Positions 1-10,679 of a stretch of 64,000 bases of DNA are shown here, piece by piece. Position numbers and translations under genes: made by a program. The notes below the pieces were generated by a model. That model searched no databases and had not been told where the DNA came from. It was given only the letters and a program-made list of their open reading frames with translations. The first letter of the stretch is position 1, and the number at the start of each line of letters is the position of its first letter. Origin of the DNA: Epiperipatus broadwayi (Eukaryota; Onychophora; Udeonychophora; Euonychophora; Peripatidae); the NCBI GenBank assembly GCA_028023455.1, contig JAQFVV010000022.1:8513100-8577099 (forward strand), given 5' to 3'.

Positions 1-515
1 TCATATTTTTTAAAAATTTTATTATATAACCATTTCAATATATTTTCATAATATGAATCTACACTACCAATAATAGGTCTTAATGGTATACATGTTTTAT
101 GTGTCTTTGGTACTCCATATATTCGGGCATCTTTAAAATCCATTCTTTTCAACCTGAAAACATCCACCTTATTAATATAATTTTTTTCATACATCTTAGT
201 TATAATCCTATTAATTATTTTATTTTTTCCTATTCCTTCATTCTTTCTAATTCTTTTAAAACAATCATTTTCCAATACTTTTTTCATTTTACCATTATAT
301 TCAACCTTCATCAGGATTTTATAACTAACATGTATGGAAAAAACTATATTAATAAGGTGGATGTATTCAAGTTGAAAATAATGGATTTTAAAGATGCCAG
401 AATATGTGGAGTACTCAAGATATATAAAACAGGTATACCATTAAGACCTATTATTAATAGTGTAGATTCGTATTATGAAAATATATCAAAATGGTTATAT
501 AATAAAAAAAATTAA
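1..515. mobile_element. Inverted pair of Penelope-like reverse transcriptase fragments
   Basis: Bases 1 to about 180, read on the minus strand, and bases about 335 to 515 on the plus strand encode nearly the same peptide. It contains ARIYGVPK (left) or ARICGVLK (right), then IPLRPII, SVDSYYENI and KWLYN. The YG-PK-H/YK-x-PLRPI pattern is typical of the early reverse-transcriptase motifs of Penelope-like elements, which copy RNA into DNA during retrotransposition. The arms are separated by about 150 bp of AT-rich spacer, so a transcript could fold into a long hairpin. The plus arm is part of a 138-codon open frame (99-515) whose first half is only the antisense of the left arm. Both copies are truncated at the start and end of the domain and cannot be functional. 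The window may cut the left copy. The family assignment rests on motif recognition, not on a search. Confidence 0.75.
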
Positions 516-700
516 AAATATGGGAAAATAAAAACAGGTAATAATGTGAAAAATTCAAATGATTTTGTTAAGGTTTTGAATTTATTTTTAGAGAGAAATA
601 ATTATAAGAATATATTTTTTGTTAAGGAAGTTTTATAATAAAGGGAGAAGAGGAGAAAGTATTATTCAGAAAGGAAAGCATGTTGCAAAAGAAAGTCAAA
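516..700 (+). mobile_element. Degenerate continuation of the PLE reverse transcriptase
   Basis: After a stop near 515, a shifted frame reads roughly VKNSNDFVKVLNLF followed by YKNIFFVKEVL. This resembles the segment after the PLRPI motif in Penelope-like reverse transcriptases (VKNS-EFV...). It is interrupted by stops and frameshifts, so it is a relic. It is absent from the left arm, which is cut by the window edge. Confidence 0.45.
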
Positions 701-1900
701 GACATCAATTTAAGATAACAAATGAATAGATTAAAGAAATAGCACTTGCTATCAGTAACATATTTGCGTTTTATGGATTGTTTCTATATAGCCACCACAA
801 AACTCACTTCTAATTTTTTTTTCATTATCTTTGTCTTTATCTGTTTTTTACTTGAGGAATTACTTATTAAAGTGACTATAAACAATGATAGATATATATT
901 TATATTTATTAAAAAAATAAATTTGCTTATGTAGTTTGATATTATAAAATTTTAAAAATTTTATGTAGATATTAGGTAAATATTAAATACTTTTATATAT
1001 CATTACATATATCTTTTCAAAAGTCAGAATATTGCTTTTCAGTATTTGTTTGTGATTACTTCTTTACTAGGGAGTTGTTTACATGATTTATCATTTATTG
1101 TCAATTAAATATATCTTCTTGTTTATATGGTTATAAATTGAGATTTTCTTTTTTATCTAATTTATGTTGTTTTGACTTTATCTTTAATAAGTTCATTCAA
1201 AAGGATTAAATTCACCTTCAAAAGTTTAAAACAATTTTTTAACAGGATAAAATAATTGGACTTTGTCAATTGATTGTGGGTATTACAGAATCATGAAGAA
1301 TTTTTGATTGGTTGACAGTCTTTGAACAATTCCATTCTCATTTCATATGAAAATTGTATTTGAAATACTAAATATTCATGGATTTTATGATGAATATATT
1401 AAAAATATGACAAAATGTATAGTTCTGAAAATATAAAATAATTTCTCAGAAAGTTAAAATATTTTGATAATCGTGTTCATGAAATGTTGTCAGTGGTTCT
1501 CTAAGCAGAAGATAAATGATAATTATAAAGTTATGAACATAAAGACATTTTCTAATCCTCAATTTATTCAGCAAAGCATTTTTTTTAGTTATTCTTAGAT
1601 AATTTTATTAACATAATCAGATTGTTTTATCTATGAACAATAATGATACTCCTTTTCTCTTTTAATTATTCAAAACAACACATTCATGGTCATGATTGTA
1701 TCATGTTTTGTTGTGAATACATCTACATTCATCTGACTAATCAACATGCAACTTTTATTCTCCAGATAAAAACAGACATATATCTATTTAACCAAACAAT
1801 AATTGGGTAATTGAATTTATGATGGATGATGTTATGAAAAAAAAAAAGTTTTCTTAGAAGCAATGGTGGATTTTGTCTTTGGGGAATGTCTATTCATGAA
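701..1900. other. AT-rich DNA, nothing recognised
   Basis: I found no coding pattern, structural RNA or clear repeat here. The only open frame (746-934) is low-complexity, hydrophobic and AT-driven, and is probably chance. Confidence 0.5.
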
Positions 1901-2200
1901 TTACTTTCGTAAATACTTTTGAAACAGCACCTTACTAAAATAAATAAATATATACCATACTTCAGCTGTATTTATGTTTTCAATTTCAGTAATAAAAATA
2001 CAATGAGTAAATAAATTATTCTTCATATTTTTTATAACAGAATTCTCTAGGTCTTTGATATCAAATTTATCAGTAGCTTTATTATAATCCAACAAATGGA
2101 TTACAACATTACTTTCAATAAACACGATTGATAAATTATCTAAGTAGATCTGATTGAGTGAATTGCTTATATAATTTTTCTTTGTTTTGAAGCCGAATAA
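1901..2200 (-). pseudogene. Possible hAT-like transposase C-terminal relic
   Basis: On the minus strand a frame reads through SLNQIYLDNLSI, VFIESNVV, LLDYNKATDKF. This loosely resembles the C-terminal dimerisation region of hAT-related transposases and ZMYM-type domesticated proteins, where an L-NLSI--IE segment is followed by LD(Y/F)--(V/I)I--FA. The open part is 74 codons (1901-2125) and the similarity extends about 20 codons upstream. The catalytic domain, zinc finger and terminal repeats are not visible, so this would be a small fragment at best. It could equally be chance in AT-rich DNA. The assignment comes from remembered family patterns only. Confidence 0.25.
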
Positions 2201-3950
2201 ATCAGACAGCTTGTGTAAATTTGATTAAGGCCTTCAAGAGTGGACATTTTGGGTCATAAGATTGGCAACATTTATAAATTTTTCCATTTGGTCATTGAGA
2301 AATAAGACTCTCTTCAAGAGTGGAGAAGAATATGACATGATGAAAATGTCTTTACACTTATTAAAAGAAATTAAAGAATTAGACCAAAAATTTTCTCAGA
2401 ATTGGATGTTCAACCAGACCTGGGCCCTAATAAACCTAAAACAAAATGTAGTACCAATGATAAAAAGATATATAAAGTCTTATGTAATTGATATGAAATT
2501 GTTTTTTGTTTATATATATATATAAGTGTAACCTCTAATTTTGTTGACTGGTTTCCTTTGAGATTGATATGTAATTGTCCTTCCTTTTGTAAATGATTCT
2601 TATGGTTTGTCAATAAAATTTCCTTTTGAAAGATAAATCAGACATGGATGTAATTGCATATGAAAAACATGCTATTTGCAGCTAAAATATATTTTTAGTG
2701 TATATTCATAAATGTATCATTGTAATAAAATGATACTTAAATTTATTTTTTAAATACAAATACTGAAATCTTAAATTCAAATAACATGTTTATGAAATGT
2801 GGTATCCATTTTGGTAAAATCTCCCATAGTCTATGGGGGGGGGGATCAGATTTATCTGAATTTGAATTACAGGTTCTTAAGCATAGTGTTTGTAACAGCA
2901 CGCTTTTCTAATATTGTGTATAAAAAATACATACTATATAAAGTATTCGTTTTTGAATTTCCAAAATCGATCATTCTAATGCACCTCCTATTCGTAATTT
3001 AGCTGTTTACCTTTAAAAAAGTCTACAACAATGCAGAATCTCCTTGTAACTTAAAATTAAATGATATTTGATAGTCTGACTATTTTTATATCCATTTAAT
3101 CTCAAAATCTTTTATTAAGAAAAATAATGTTTACATTTTATATCCATTTAGCACCCAGCCAACTGAAGAAATGCAATATCCACATAAGGGAAATGAGTTG
3201 TCTGAAATTTTTTTAATTTGGAACATTATTTAAAGAACATATCAGAATTATTTCAATTTAGAATAATAATAAATATTTAATAAAATATTTATTGGAAAAA
3301 AAAATTAACATTTTTGACCATAAAAAAAAATTTAAAAGATGCGGGAGTAAATAAAAATTCTTGTTTTTTAACTCTTCCTATGTTTATGAATAAAAGCTTT
3401 TGTGAAAGCTGTGTTTTGAGATGTTAGAAACAAACTGCTTGTGATGTTAATATCATTCACTGAGGTTAATTAGTTTTAGCTTCTTTTTTTTTCGGAAAAA
3501 AAAAATAATTAATTTAAAATTCCAAGTTAAAATACCAAAACTATATTGAATTCAAATAAACAAAAAGGAAAAAAGCACTCAAAAAAAATAATTGTAATAC
3601 AATTTTTTTTAAAAAACAAAAACATGACTAATGCTTTATTTGTTTGTTTGTTTTTTTAAAGTTTAAATCTCCTCCCCCCCTCCCGTTTTCTTTCTAATAT
3701 TCTATTTATTTATTTTTTTCCACTATTCGTAAATGAATTTATTGTCTCTCAACCAATCGTTTAATCCTGCATTTCTCTTTATCTAACACTGATTGAATTG
3801 ATTTAAATAAGAATAAACTAGTCTCAGTACTTGTAAGGAATAGGTTACATTACTTTATAGTAATGATGGCTGAATCATATTACAGATCTATTTGTTTTAG
3901 GAACATTATAACGACCCTCATCAGAAAAATCCAAAGATATTTAACTTCTT
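2201..3950. other. AT-rich DNA with homopolymers, no gene recognised
   Basis: It contains a short direct repeat (CTTCAAGAGTGGA at about 2235 and 2313), an open frame at 2262-2525 that I do not recognise, a G run near 2836, and a T9-CGG-A10 palindrome at 3484-3505. I see no exon-like coding bias. Confidence 0.45.
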
Positions 3951-3960
3951 ACTAATTACG

Positions 3961-4640
3961 ATGTCACATGACCTAATTTAAACAAGCTTCCCTTACAAAT
4001 GTTTTATAAAGAGCTCGCAAATAGGCTCTTAAAAAGCTTAGCAGAATATCCTCAATTCCAGATCAGTTTCTGCTACTGGCTTCGTCAGTGAGGTGCCAGG
4101 ATATTCAAGCATTAGATTAAAAATACTAGGGACAAGCCCGGAACTTCATGTAATGGATAACTATTAAGTAGAAAATCTGAAATTTTCAGACATCCATATG
4201 TCTTCCAATCTATGCCTGTTAAGAACTTATTTGCGAGCTCTTTATAAAACATTTGTAATGCAAGCGTGTTTAAATAAAGTCACATGAAATCTGACTTGAT
4301 TTATTTGTAAATTTTATTTTTTGCTATTAAGGCTTTGGCAATTTTATATTTGCTAAAGCTATTAATATATGGACCATCTGAACTTAGTTCCGTCCCATAT
4401 GGTTATTTAAGTTACATAGCTAAATTGGAAGACATATGGATGTCTGAAATTTTCTATTTAATAGTTATCCATTAGATAAAGGGCTGGGCTTGTCCTAGTA
4501 TTTTTAATCTAATACTTGAATATCCTGGCACCTCACTGTTGAAGCCAGTAGCAAAAAACGGTCTGGGTTGAGGGTATTCAGCAAAGCTTGTTAAGATCTT
4601 ATTTGCAAGCTCTTTATAAAACTTCTTACTAAGAATAGAT
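3961..4640. repeat. Mosaic hairpin element, family AC
   Basis: This is a composite inverted repeat. A terminal module (core GAGCTCTTTATAAAAC) occurs three times: inverted at about 3985-4022, and direct at about 4222-4257 and 4590-4622. The outer pair at 3966-4022 and 4228-4288 forms one hairpin. The body at about 4028-4203 is inverted again at about 4420-4590, giving a second, overlapping hairpin. The right body ends in GTTGAAGCCAGTAGC, then AAAAAACGGTCTGGG, a variant of the signature shared with several other elements in the window. A related single copy lies at 37.8-38.3 kb. No protein is encoded, so it must be non-autonomous. The mobilising enzyme is unknown; PLE-type retrotransposition is my inference from the signature. 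Confidence 0.75.
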
Positions 4641-5589
4641 ATACTCCTATCTATTAACCAATAATGGGATAATTGGCAAATTGATTATAGCCAGCTACAT
4701 GGGGGATAAAACTTTCTTAGCTGTGAAAATAAATTACAAATTCTATTCAGGTTTGAATCTAGTTCTGGATCACAAAATGCCGTGTACACAGATTCCACTA
4801 ACACTTTTTATCAGTTTATTACTTAATTTAAGTAAATTCATTGCTTTTCATTTCTTAAATATTTTCTATTTTTTGTTACCAATGACAACCAATCCTTTCA
4901 GTGTTTATCCATCTTTTCATTGTAACGATTTTTAAGATTTTTTTCTTTAAAAAATTATCCAATGCACAGCATAGCATAACGCTTTATTTCTAGATGTAAA
5001 CATACTTTTCTTATAGTTATTTATTGAACACTACTCTCATTTAATTGAATTGATAAATTAGAAAAAAAAATATTTGTTCTTCTCTAAATATTGCTGTTAG
5101 TATAGGCTAGAATAGAGCATAATATTTTGAATGATCCTTTTTCAGCTCTTGCTGGTCTGACTATAGTCAGAGTTTTCTGACTCAAGAATTGAATTGAATA
5201 ATCTTTAGATTCATAAAGATTGAGTTTAAGGTGCTGCTTCAATCAATTAGGCTATGATAGAAATTTTTATTTAAGTGTCCTGTATTGCTCCATTTTTTAA
5301 AAGACAAAGTTAATATGGTTTCCCAACATTAAACATTATCATATTAATTTAACTTATTCAGCCATTTGCTCTTCATATGAACAGTTTTTAAAATGTTTCT
5401 TCTTTTAATTTTTTCTCCCTATTTCAATCACACATATATTCACTTATTGGTATATTTATGATTTTTCAATTGATGAACAAACTTAAAAAAAATCTGCAAT
5501 CAATTTAATATTAAAATAACATTCCACAGCCATTAAACATTTTTAAACATTCTAATTTCTAACAAACATAAACTTGAATTTTGGATTAT
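4641..5589. other. AT-rich DNA, no gene recognised
   Basis: An 84-codon open frame (4681-4935) has no recognisable motif. Nothing else was identified before the LINE that ends near 5590. Confidence 0.4.
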
Positions 5590-6062
5590 TATTAATTTAT
5601 TGCAGAATCAAAAAATTTCCAAGTTTAATCCAATTTCTGTGATCAATAACATTCAGTCTCTATAATGCACCAACAAACTTCATTATTTCATCCATCTATC
5701 TCAGACTTCAATAGTCTATCTATTGCATCTCTTTTTCTGATATGTCTATCGCAACTCCATTTTAATCTTAATATTTTCAGTGATGGAAGTCAATAATAAT
5801 TATTTGATCTCTCATTCAAGTATTTCACTTTCAATCTCTTCTTATTATCCCCACCTCACTTCTCTCCAAATGCTTTCTGTTAAATGTTCAAGTTTCAGAT
5901 CCATAAATAATAACTAGTAAACTGCATCTATTAAAATTCTTTTACATCAAATACTTAGACATATTTCTTTTTAATATTCTAGATTCTTATCAAAAGTAAT
6001 TTATCCAAGTTAAATTCTTTGATTAATTTCATCCATTATGTTTTCATAAGTATTAATAATAT

Positions 6063-6185
6063 GCCAACAAACATCACATGACCACCACCTCTTATGTGGC
6101 AATATGTATAGTGAGTTTTGCCTGTTTTAACAACAGTTATACACAAGCATAAGAGGTGGTGGTCATGTGATGTTTGCTGGCTTAA
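6063..6185. repeat. Short inverted repeat at the left end of a family AC element
   Basis: About 36 bp at 6063-6098 (CATGACCACCACCTCTTATG core) recur almost perfectly inverted at about 6150-6182. The loop holds GTATAGTGAGTTTTGCCTG, which occurs again in direct orientation near 6560-6580. The same GAGTTTTGCC terminus ends related elements at 11.4, 15.6 and 59.0 kb. Confidence 0.8.
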
Positions 6186-6189
6186 AACC

Positions 6190-6590
6190 AATCCTGCCTA
6201 ATAGGATAGTGGTGGCTATGGTTGTTAAAGAACCAAAGACACCAAAATGTATGGGTACTGAACTGAGTTCAGACCCATATGATTATATAAGCTAATGGGC
6301 TTAGATTTAAAACATTAAGGTGTTTTCAGTATAAGACTCATAGTTTTGTAGTTAAATGGAGATAAAAGGTGGCTGCTGTAGGGTCGCATTAGATCCTAAG
6401 ATCTAGATGCAGTGCTCTCAGATCCAAAGCTCCTCACTGAAGAAGTCCACAAGCCAGAAATTAGTCTGGGGATATTGGATGAGTAGGCACTAGATGGGGA
6501 TTTTACACACAAGCCTTTTGGCATCAATTGATTACTCTAGCTTGCTGCGTGTGGCAATACGTATAGTGAGTTTTGCCTGTTTTATTAATA
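6190..6590 (+). repeat. Family AC repeat body
   Basis: It carries the family landmarks: GAGTTCAGACCCATATG (about 6267-6283), CTCACTGAAGAAGTCC followed by AAGCCAGAAATTAGTCTGGGG (about 6432-6472), and the tail GGCATCAATTGATTACTCT through GAGTTTTGCCTG. The first landmark is shared with 38.0 kb, the last two with 11.2 and 57.7 kb. This copy therefore links what would otherwise look like two families. No coding capacity. It sits inside the RTE LINE and is younger than it. Confidence 0.7.
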
Positions 6591-7185
6591 ATATGACCAA
6601 GATATTTGTAGTTGTTAATTTTTTTAATTTTTGAATACCAATCTTTTATTGTCTTTTTCTGAGAAAATCCATTGAAACAGTACTTTAGTCTCTTTAGCAT
6701 TTACCTTTACTCCTACTTTCTTACTTTCATCTGATAATTGTAACATTTCCTTAATCCCTGAAGTATTATATGCAAAAATAAGCTCAGCATTTACAAAATG
6801 TAGATGACTTAAACAACCTGTATGTACTTTTATTTATTTTAATCTACAAAATACATTTTGTAAAACAGTTTTGGAGATATGAAATCAGCCTGTCATAATC
6901 TTAATCAGTGTGAATCTTTTTAATGTCATAATGTAATCTTAACACTGTTATTGCATTTTGACAATATTTTGTAGAATACGACATTATCCTGACATTATAT
7001 TTTGATGTTCCAAAATATTAATCATTATGGAAATACTTAAAGAATCTACCATCTTTTCATATTATACAAATCCAGAGCACATGATTAACTCATTATTTTT
7101 CCTTTCTCTATATGAATATGATCCATTATAGTTAAACTACTTTCAAATCCAGTTTATTTTTTGGTTGGTTTGATTCCAAAATTTG

Positions 7186-7407
7186 CTATAGACAAATTGC
7201 AATTATATTGGTAAAGATTTGGTATAGAAATAATAGAAGGTCAATAGAACTGTAATTTCTAATATATTCTTTATCATCTTTCTTAAATATAAGTATTACT
7301 AATGCATTTTTCCAATCATCTATTATATCTTTATTATTTAGACATTTATTATATGGTTTTGCCAACAATTTTTCTCTTTCATCACTTGATTTTTTTAAAA
7401 ATATCAA
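7186..7407 (-). pseudogene. RTE LINE reverse transcriptase start, relic
   Basis: A 73-codon open frame reads LLAKPYNKCLNNKDI, DDWKNALVILIFKKDD and NYSSIDLLLFLYQIFTNII. It matches the start of the LINE reverse-transcriptase domain (LxKLYNxCL, W--A-I-LI-KKGDK, NYRPISLLSVLYKIFTKII). The NYRPISLL motif is degraded to NYSSIDLL. It is only a fragment; the YxDD active site is not present in readable form. Confidence 0.7.
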
Positions 7408-7639
7408 TAATAATTCTATAATATTCTGGAATGTTTCCTTTCTTTATAGGCTTAATTGAATTGCATGTCTCACCTCTTTATTTAAAATGCTTGTCAATTC
7501 ATATGATGTAATAATTATAGTAATTATTTTATTTCCTTGATCTTTATTATTACATAATTTTTTGGAGAATTCTTCCCCATATTTGATAATGTCGTTCCAT
7601 GTAATTCCGTAATTTCTTATCAGTAAAATAACTTTTTTC

Positions 7640-7652
7640 CATATTGCTTATT
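7640..7652. repeat. Left target-site duplication
   Basis: CATATTGCTTATT, identical to the 13 bases at 8484-8496 on the other side of the palindromic composite. Confidence 0.8.
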
Positions 7653-8483
7653 CACATTCATATCGGCTTTTTTCAAACCAAATTGTGCAAATGCTTTTTG
7701 AGAGTGTTAAATAATAAATGAATAACCTCTGACCCATACAAGATATAGAATTTATGCAGCAATAAAAGGAATCCTCTTATTACTACGACTCAAATATTTA
7801 TATATGAGCAAATCTGAAGTACTGGCACAGAAGGTGTGACTATAGAACAGTCACTTTGAATTACTATATATAACTTATGAATGAATGACGCCGATGAAAT
7901 TTACTAGAATTTACTGAACGTCATTCCAAGTACTTCAGATTTGCTCATATATAAATATTTGAGTCATAGTAATAAGAGGATTCCTTTTATTGCTGCATAA
8001 ATTCTATATCTTGTATGGGTCAGAGGTTATTCATTTATTATTTAACACTCTCAAAAAGCGTTTGCACAATTTGGTTTGAAAAAAGCCGATATGAATGTGA
8101 TTACAATTGTATACAGACGCTATAAAAAATAAATGCTGATTTATATATACGATTAATTTCAATTGGAATGACATTCAGTAAATTCTAGTAAATTTCATCG
8201 GCATCATTCATTCATAAGTTATATATAGTAATTCAAAGTGACTGTTCTATAGTCACACCTTCTGTGCCAGTACTTCAGATTTGCTCATATATAAATATTT
8301 GAGTCGTAATAATAAGAGGATTCCTTTTATTGCTGCATAAATTCTATATCTTGTATGGGTCAGAGGTTATTCATTTATTATTTAACACTCTCAAAAAGCG
8401 TTTGCACAATTTGGTTTGAAAAAAGCCGATATGAATGTGATTACAATTGTATACAGACGCTATAAAAAATAAATGCTGATTTA
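7653..8483. mobile_element. Recent palindromic composite element with 13-bp target-site duplication
   Basis: The structure is: a truncated inverted unit U (about 7653-7927), a direct copy of module A (7928-8142), a spacer of about 23 bp, and a complete direct unit U (module B at about 8166-8277 plus module A at about 8271-8483). The three A copies differ at only a few positions, so it is young compared with its surroundings. The left A copy lacks about 45 bp at its outer end. The 13-mer CATATTGCTTATT flanks both sides (7640-7652 and 8484-8496), as expected for a target-site duplication. A short, non-TA duplication and a truncated, partly inverted repeat layout fit PLE- or LINE-type retrotransposition. 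I see no open frame and no hammerhead core. The host site is the old RTE LINE. Confidence 0.85.
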
Positions 8484-8496
8484 CATATTGCTTATT
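8484..8496. repeat. Right target-site duplication
   Basis: CATATTGCTTATT, identical to 7640-7652. It begins directly after the end of the last A module. Confidence 0.8.
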
Positions 8497-8939
8497 GTTT
8501 TGAAACCTCTATTTTCTTCTATAGTTTTTCTTGCAAATTCACAGTTATGTTTTCTAATATCATTGTTAACTTTTCCCTTTCATTTTACATAATTCCAAAT
8601 CTTCATTTCTCCTTAAGAGATCATTTAAAAATATTTTTCATATTCTTCCTTTACTTCATATATTGTCTTGTCTCAATAGAAAATTTATTGATAAATCTTT
8701 TTTTTTTGTTCTAGCCATCTTACTGTAGTTCTTAGTAGTGTATCAACTAGCTTCTTATTGCTTTTATTCAACTCTGAATCATCATCTCAATCTACAAATA
8801 TTTTAAAATGCTAAACAAGCCCTAATTTAAATTCACTGGAATGTTTTTGAAAAATAGAAATATCAATTGTTAATTCTATTTTTTTAACTAGTTCTCATTC
8901 CTCTAGTTTTATCTTAGTTTGTATCTTCAATGATCATTT

Positions 8940-9430
8940 TTTATATTTAATGTATTAAGAATGTTGTAATTTTCTTTTAGATAAAATATAATCCAAATTT
9001 TGCTATACCTTCATTTGGATATTTCTATATCCATTTTATTTTAATGTTTTCTCAAAGAAAGAATTCATAATAAAGAATCATTTTTTCTGAAAATTCCACA
9101 AACCTGTAATGTCTCTCATTTCTGTCACTATAACCAAATGTATCCACAATACTTTCACCTTTCAATTATTTTCCAATTCTAGCATTATGACAATTTAAAA
9201 ATGTTGTTGGAATAATCAAAAGTATATTATGCATCTATATAAAAATTATTTATTTCTTTATCTCTTGAAAAACTTGTTAGGACCTAAACTTAAATCATCT
9301 GCATTTGGGGTCTTCCATTAAGTTGAATGACTGATTTTGCTATTCTGTATGATATGTTGTTCTTCAACTTTTTATTTATAATTAATACAACTTCTTTTAT
9401 GTTTCTATTATTTATGTCTTTGTAGTTATG
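8940..9430 (-). pseudogene. RTE LINE endonuclease domain relic
   Basis: The minus strand reads LIINKKLKNNISYRIAKS, then NGRPQM (about 9390-9300), and later NARIGK, GESIVDTFGYSDRNER and FVEFSEK (about 9190-9080). This follows the order of the RTE endonuclease: INKKL, then the GD(F/M)NA(R/K)IG catalytic block, then the FGYG-RNERG-RL(V/I)EFA block. The usual DFNA is CHNA here, so the catalytic aspartate is lost, and several in-frame stops are present. A second relic with intact DFNARIGK lies at 52.6-52.8 kb. Confidence 0.65.
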
Positions 9431-9654
9431 TACATCTCCACTTTTCATATCATTTTTTTTTCTTCTAACTTTATAAGATTCAATAACATTCTGGTAAATA
9501 TTACACAGTTATTTCATTTTTCTTCATTTTAAATTATATAGAATAACATATATCAGTAAAAATAATCACTTCATTGAAAAATGATTATAATAAAATAAAA
9601 TAATGTTAGAATAAAAAAATGCAAATATATCTAAAATAATATATGAATATATTA

Positions 9655-10015
9655 TATATACATATCATACCATTTATAACAATATTGTTTTTACATCAAA
9701 ACTTTACTCTTACAGTTTTGACTGTCCTGCGGTCATCATCATAGCTACAATATCCAAATACATATTCATATAATTAATACATTTTACACACATATTTAAG
9801 TACATAACCAAAACATACATTTTAACCTGACCATTATAAATACATGTATAAAATGTATTAATTGTATGATTATATAATTGAATATTGTAGCTCTGATGAT
9901 AACTGCAAGATAGTCGAAACTGTAAGAGTAAAGTTTTGGTGTAAAAATAGTATTGCTAAGTGTATAAGAAGTTTAGAAATGGTATGATATGTAAATATAA
10001 AAATCAATATATAAG
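9655..10015. repeat. Hairpin element, family D, with a signature in each arm
   Basis: The left arm begins CATATCATACCATTTATAAC and the right arm ends AAATGGTATGATATG, its inverse. The inner part of each arm carries the PLE-like signature: minus strand at about 9711-9755, and plus strand at about 9891-9925 as CTGATGATAACTGC, then AGATAGTCGAAACTGT. The flank after the right arm (about 9990-10040) matches, in inverse, the flank before the second copy at 12.5 kb. Non-coding and non-autonomous. Confidence 0.8.
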
Positions 10016-10394
10016 GAAAGGAGGAGGAAGAAGAAAATACCAATGAATATAAGATCAATCAAGAAAACATATGCTTAATTACATTTTTAAAACTGCATTA
10101 AAAATATTAAACTTTTTATAAATATTCAGTTTGCCTTATTCTGTTAGATATGAAACAGTTGCATGAAAGTTTATAAACTGGTATTAGAATACTTTTATTA
10201 TCTACCAATTGTTTAGGATTATTTAAGATTCAATTTAAAATGAAACCTTTTTCTCCAAACAACTCTCTTTCTTCAAGAAATAACTATTTTTTTCTAAGAT
10301 CTTCAAATTAATGATTAAAGGGCAAAGAAATAAAAAATTTTTTTATTCATTACTATCATCTAGTATCTTCATGTCATTATTATAATTATTCTTT

Positions 10395-10530
10395 TTAAGT
10401 AAGCCCCCTGAGGTTTTGGCACAGTTATAGAGCATCCAACTTGGAATTGGGAGATACTAGGATTGATTCTGGTACTTCTAGGCTTGGTGCTCAAACTTCT
10501 TTATGAACTTTTGAGCAACGAAGTCACATG
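10395..10530 (+). repeat. tRNA-derived SINE copy, family H, first unit
   Basis: Internal RNA polymerase III promoter-like boxes are visible: box A TGGCACAGTTATAGAGCA (10417-10434) and box B GGATTGATTCTGGTAC (10460-10475). They are followed by CTCAAACTTCTTTATGAA, shared with the next unit. A SINE would be transcribed by polymerase III and copied by LINE enzymes. Confidence 0.6.
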
Positions 10531-10534
10531 CCTG

Positions 10535-10660
10535 TTTTTATCCTATATGGTTTGGCATAGTTGGTAGAGTATCTGATATTAGATCAGTAGGTCCCAGGAT
10601 CAATTCTCGTGCTTGAACTTCTTATGAATTCCCAAGCAATAATGCCATATGCCTTTTTTA
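10535..10660 (+). repeat. tRNA-derived SINE copy, family H, second unit
   Basis: This is the better-preserved unit of a direct pair. Box A is TGGCATAGTTGGTAGAG (10553-10569) and box B GGATCAATTCTCGTGC (10597-10612), followed by GAACTTCTTATGAATT and an A-rich end. Its tRNA-like shape is close to a real tRNA 5' half, but I see no matching acceptor stem, so it is a SINE and not a gene. Confidence 0.65.
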
Positions 10661-10679
10661 AAAAAAACTAAAACACATT

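Larger units (their letters stand above)
5590..9480 (-). mobile_element. Degenerate RTE-type LINE, interrupted by two younger elements
   Basis: Read from high to low coordinates, this shows an RTE-like order: endonuclease pieces (about 9430-8940), reverse-transcriptase start (7407-7186) and C-terminal tail (about 5800-5600). The tail contains LRLKWS and, in another frame, RNWIKLGNFLILQ, matching the KWxWAGHIAR ... W-LGE-F-LQ tail of RTE elements. All parts carry stops and frameshifts, so the element is long dead. A family AC repeat (6060-6590) and an 831-bp palindromic composite (7653-8483) were inserted later. RTE LINEs encode an apurinic-type endonuclease and a reverse transcriptase in one protein. 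The exact outer borders are uncertain because the 3' tail repeat has eroded. Confidence 0.7.

Noticed and set aside
746-934. 62-codon hydrophobic frame as a membrane protein
   Set aside because: Phenylalanine, isoleucine and lysine dominate as expected from AT-rich random sequence, and no other evidence supports it.
7653-8483. Retrozyme with a hammerhead in module A
   Set aside because: The tandem layout suggested it, but I found no CUGANGA or matching GAAAC in module A or B on either strand.
10553-10612. Possible functional tRNA gene
   Set aside because: Good internal boxes but no acceptor-stem pairing, and a second related copy lies directly upstream, so it is a SINE.
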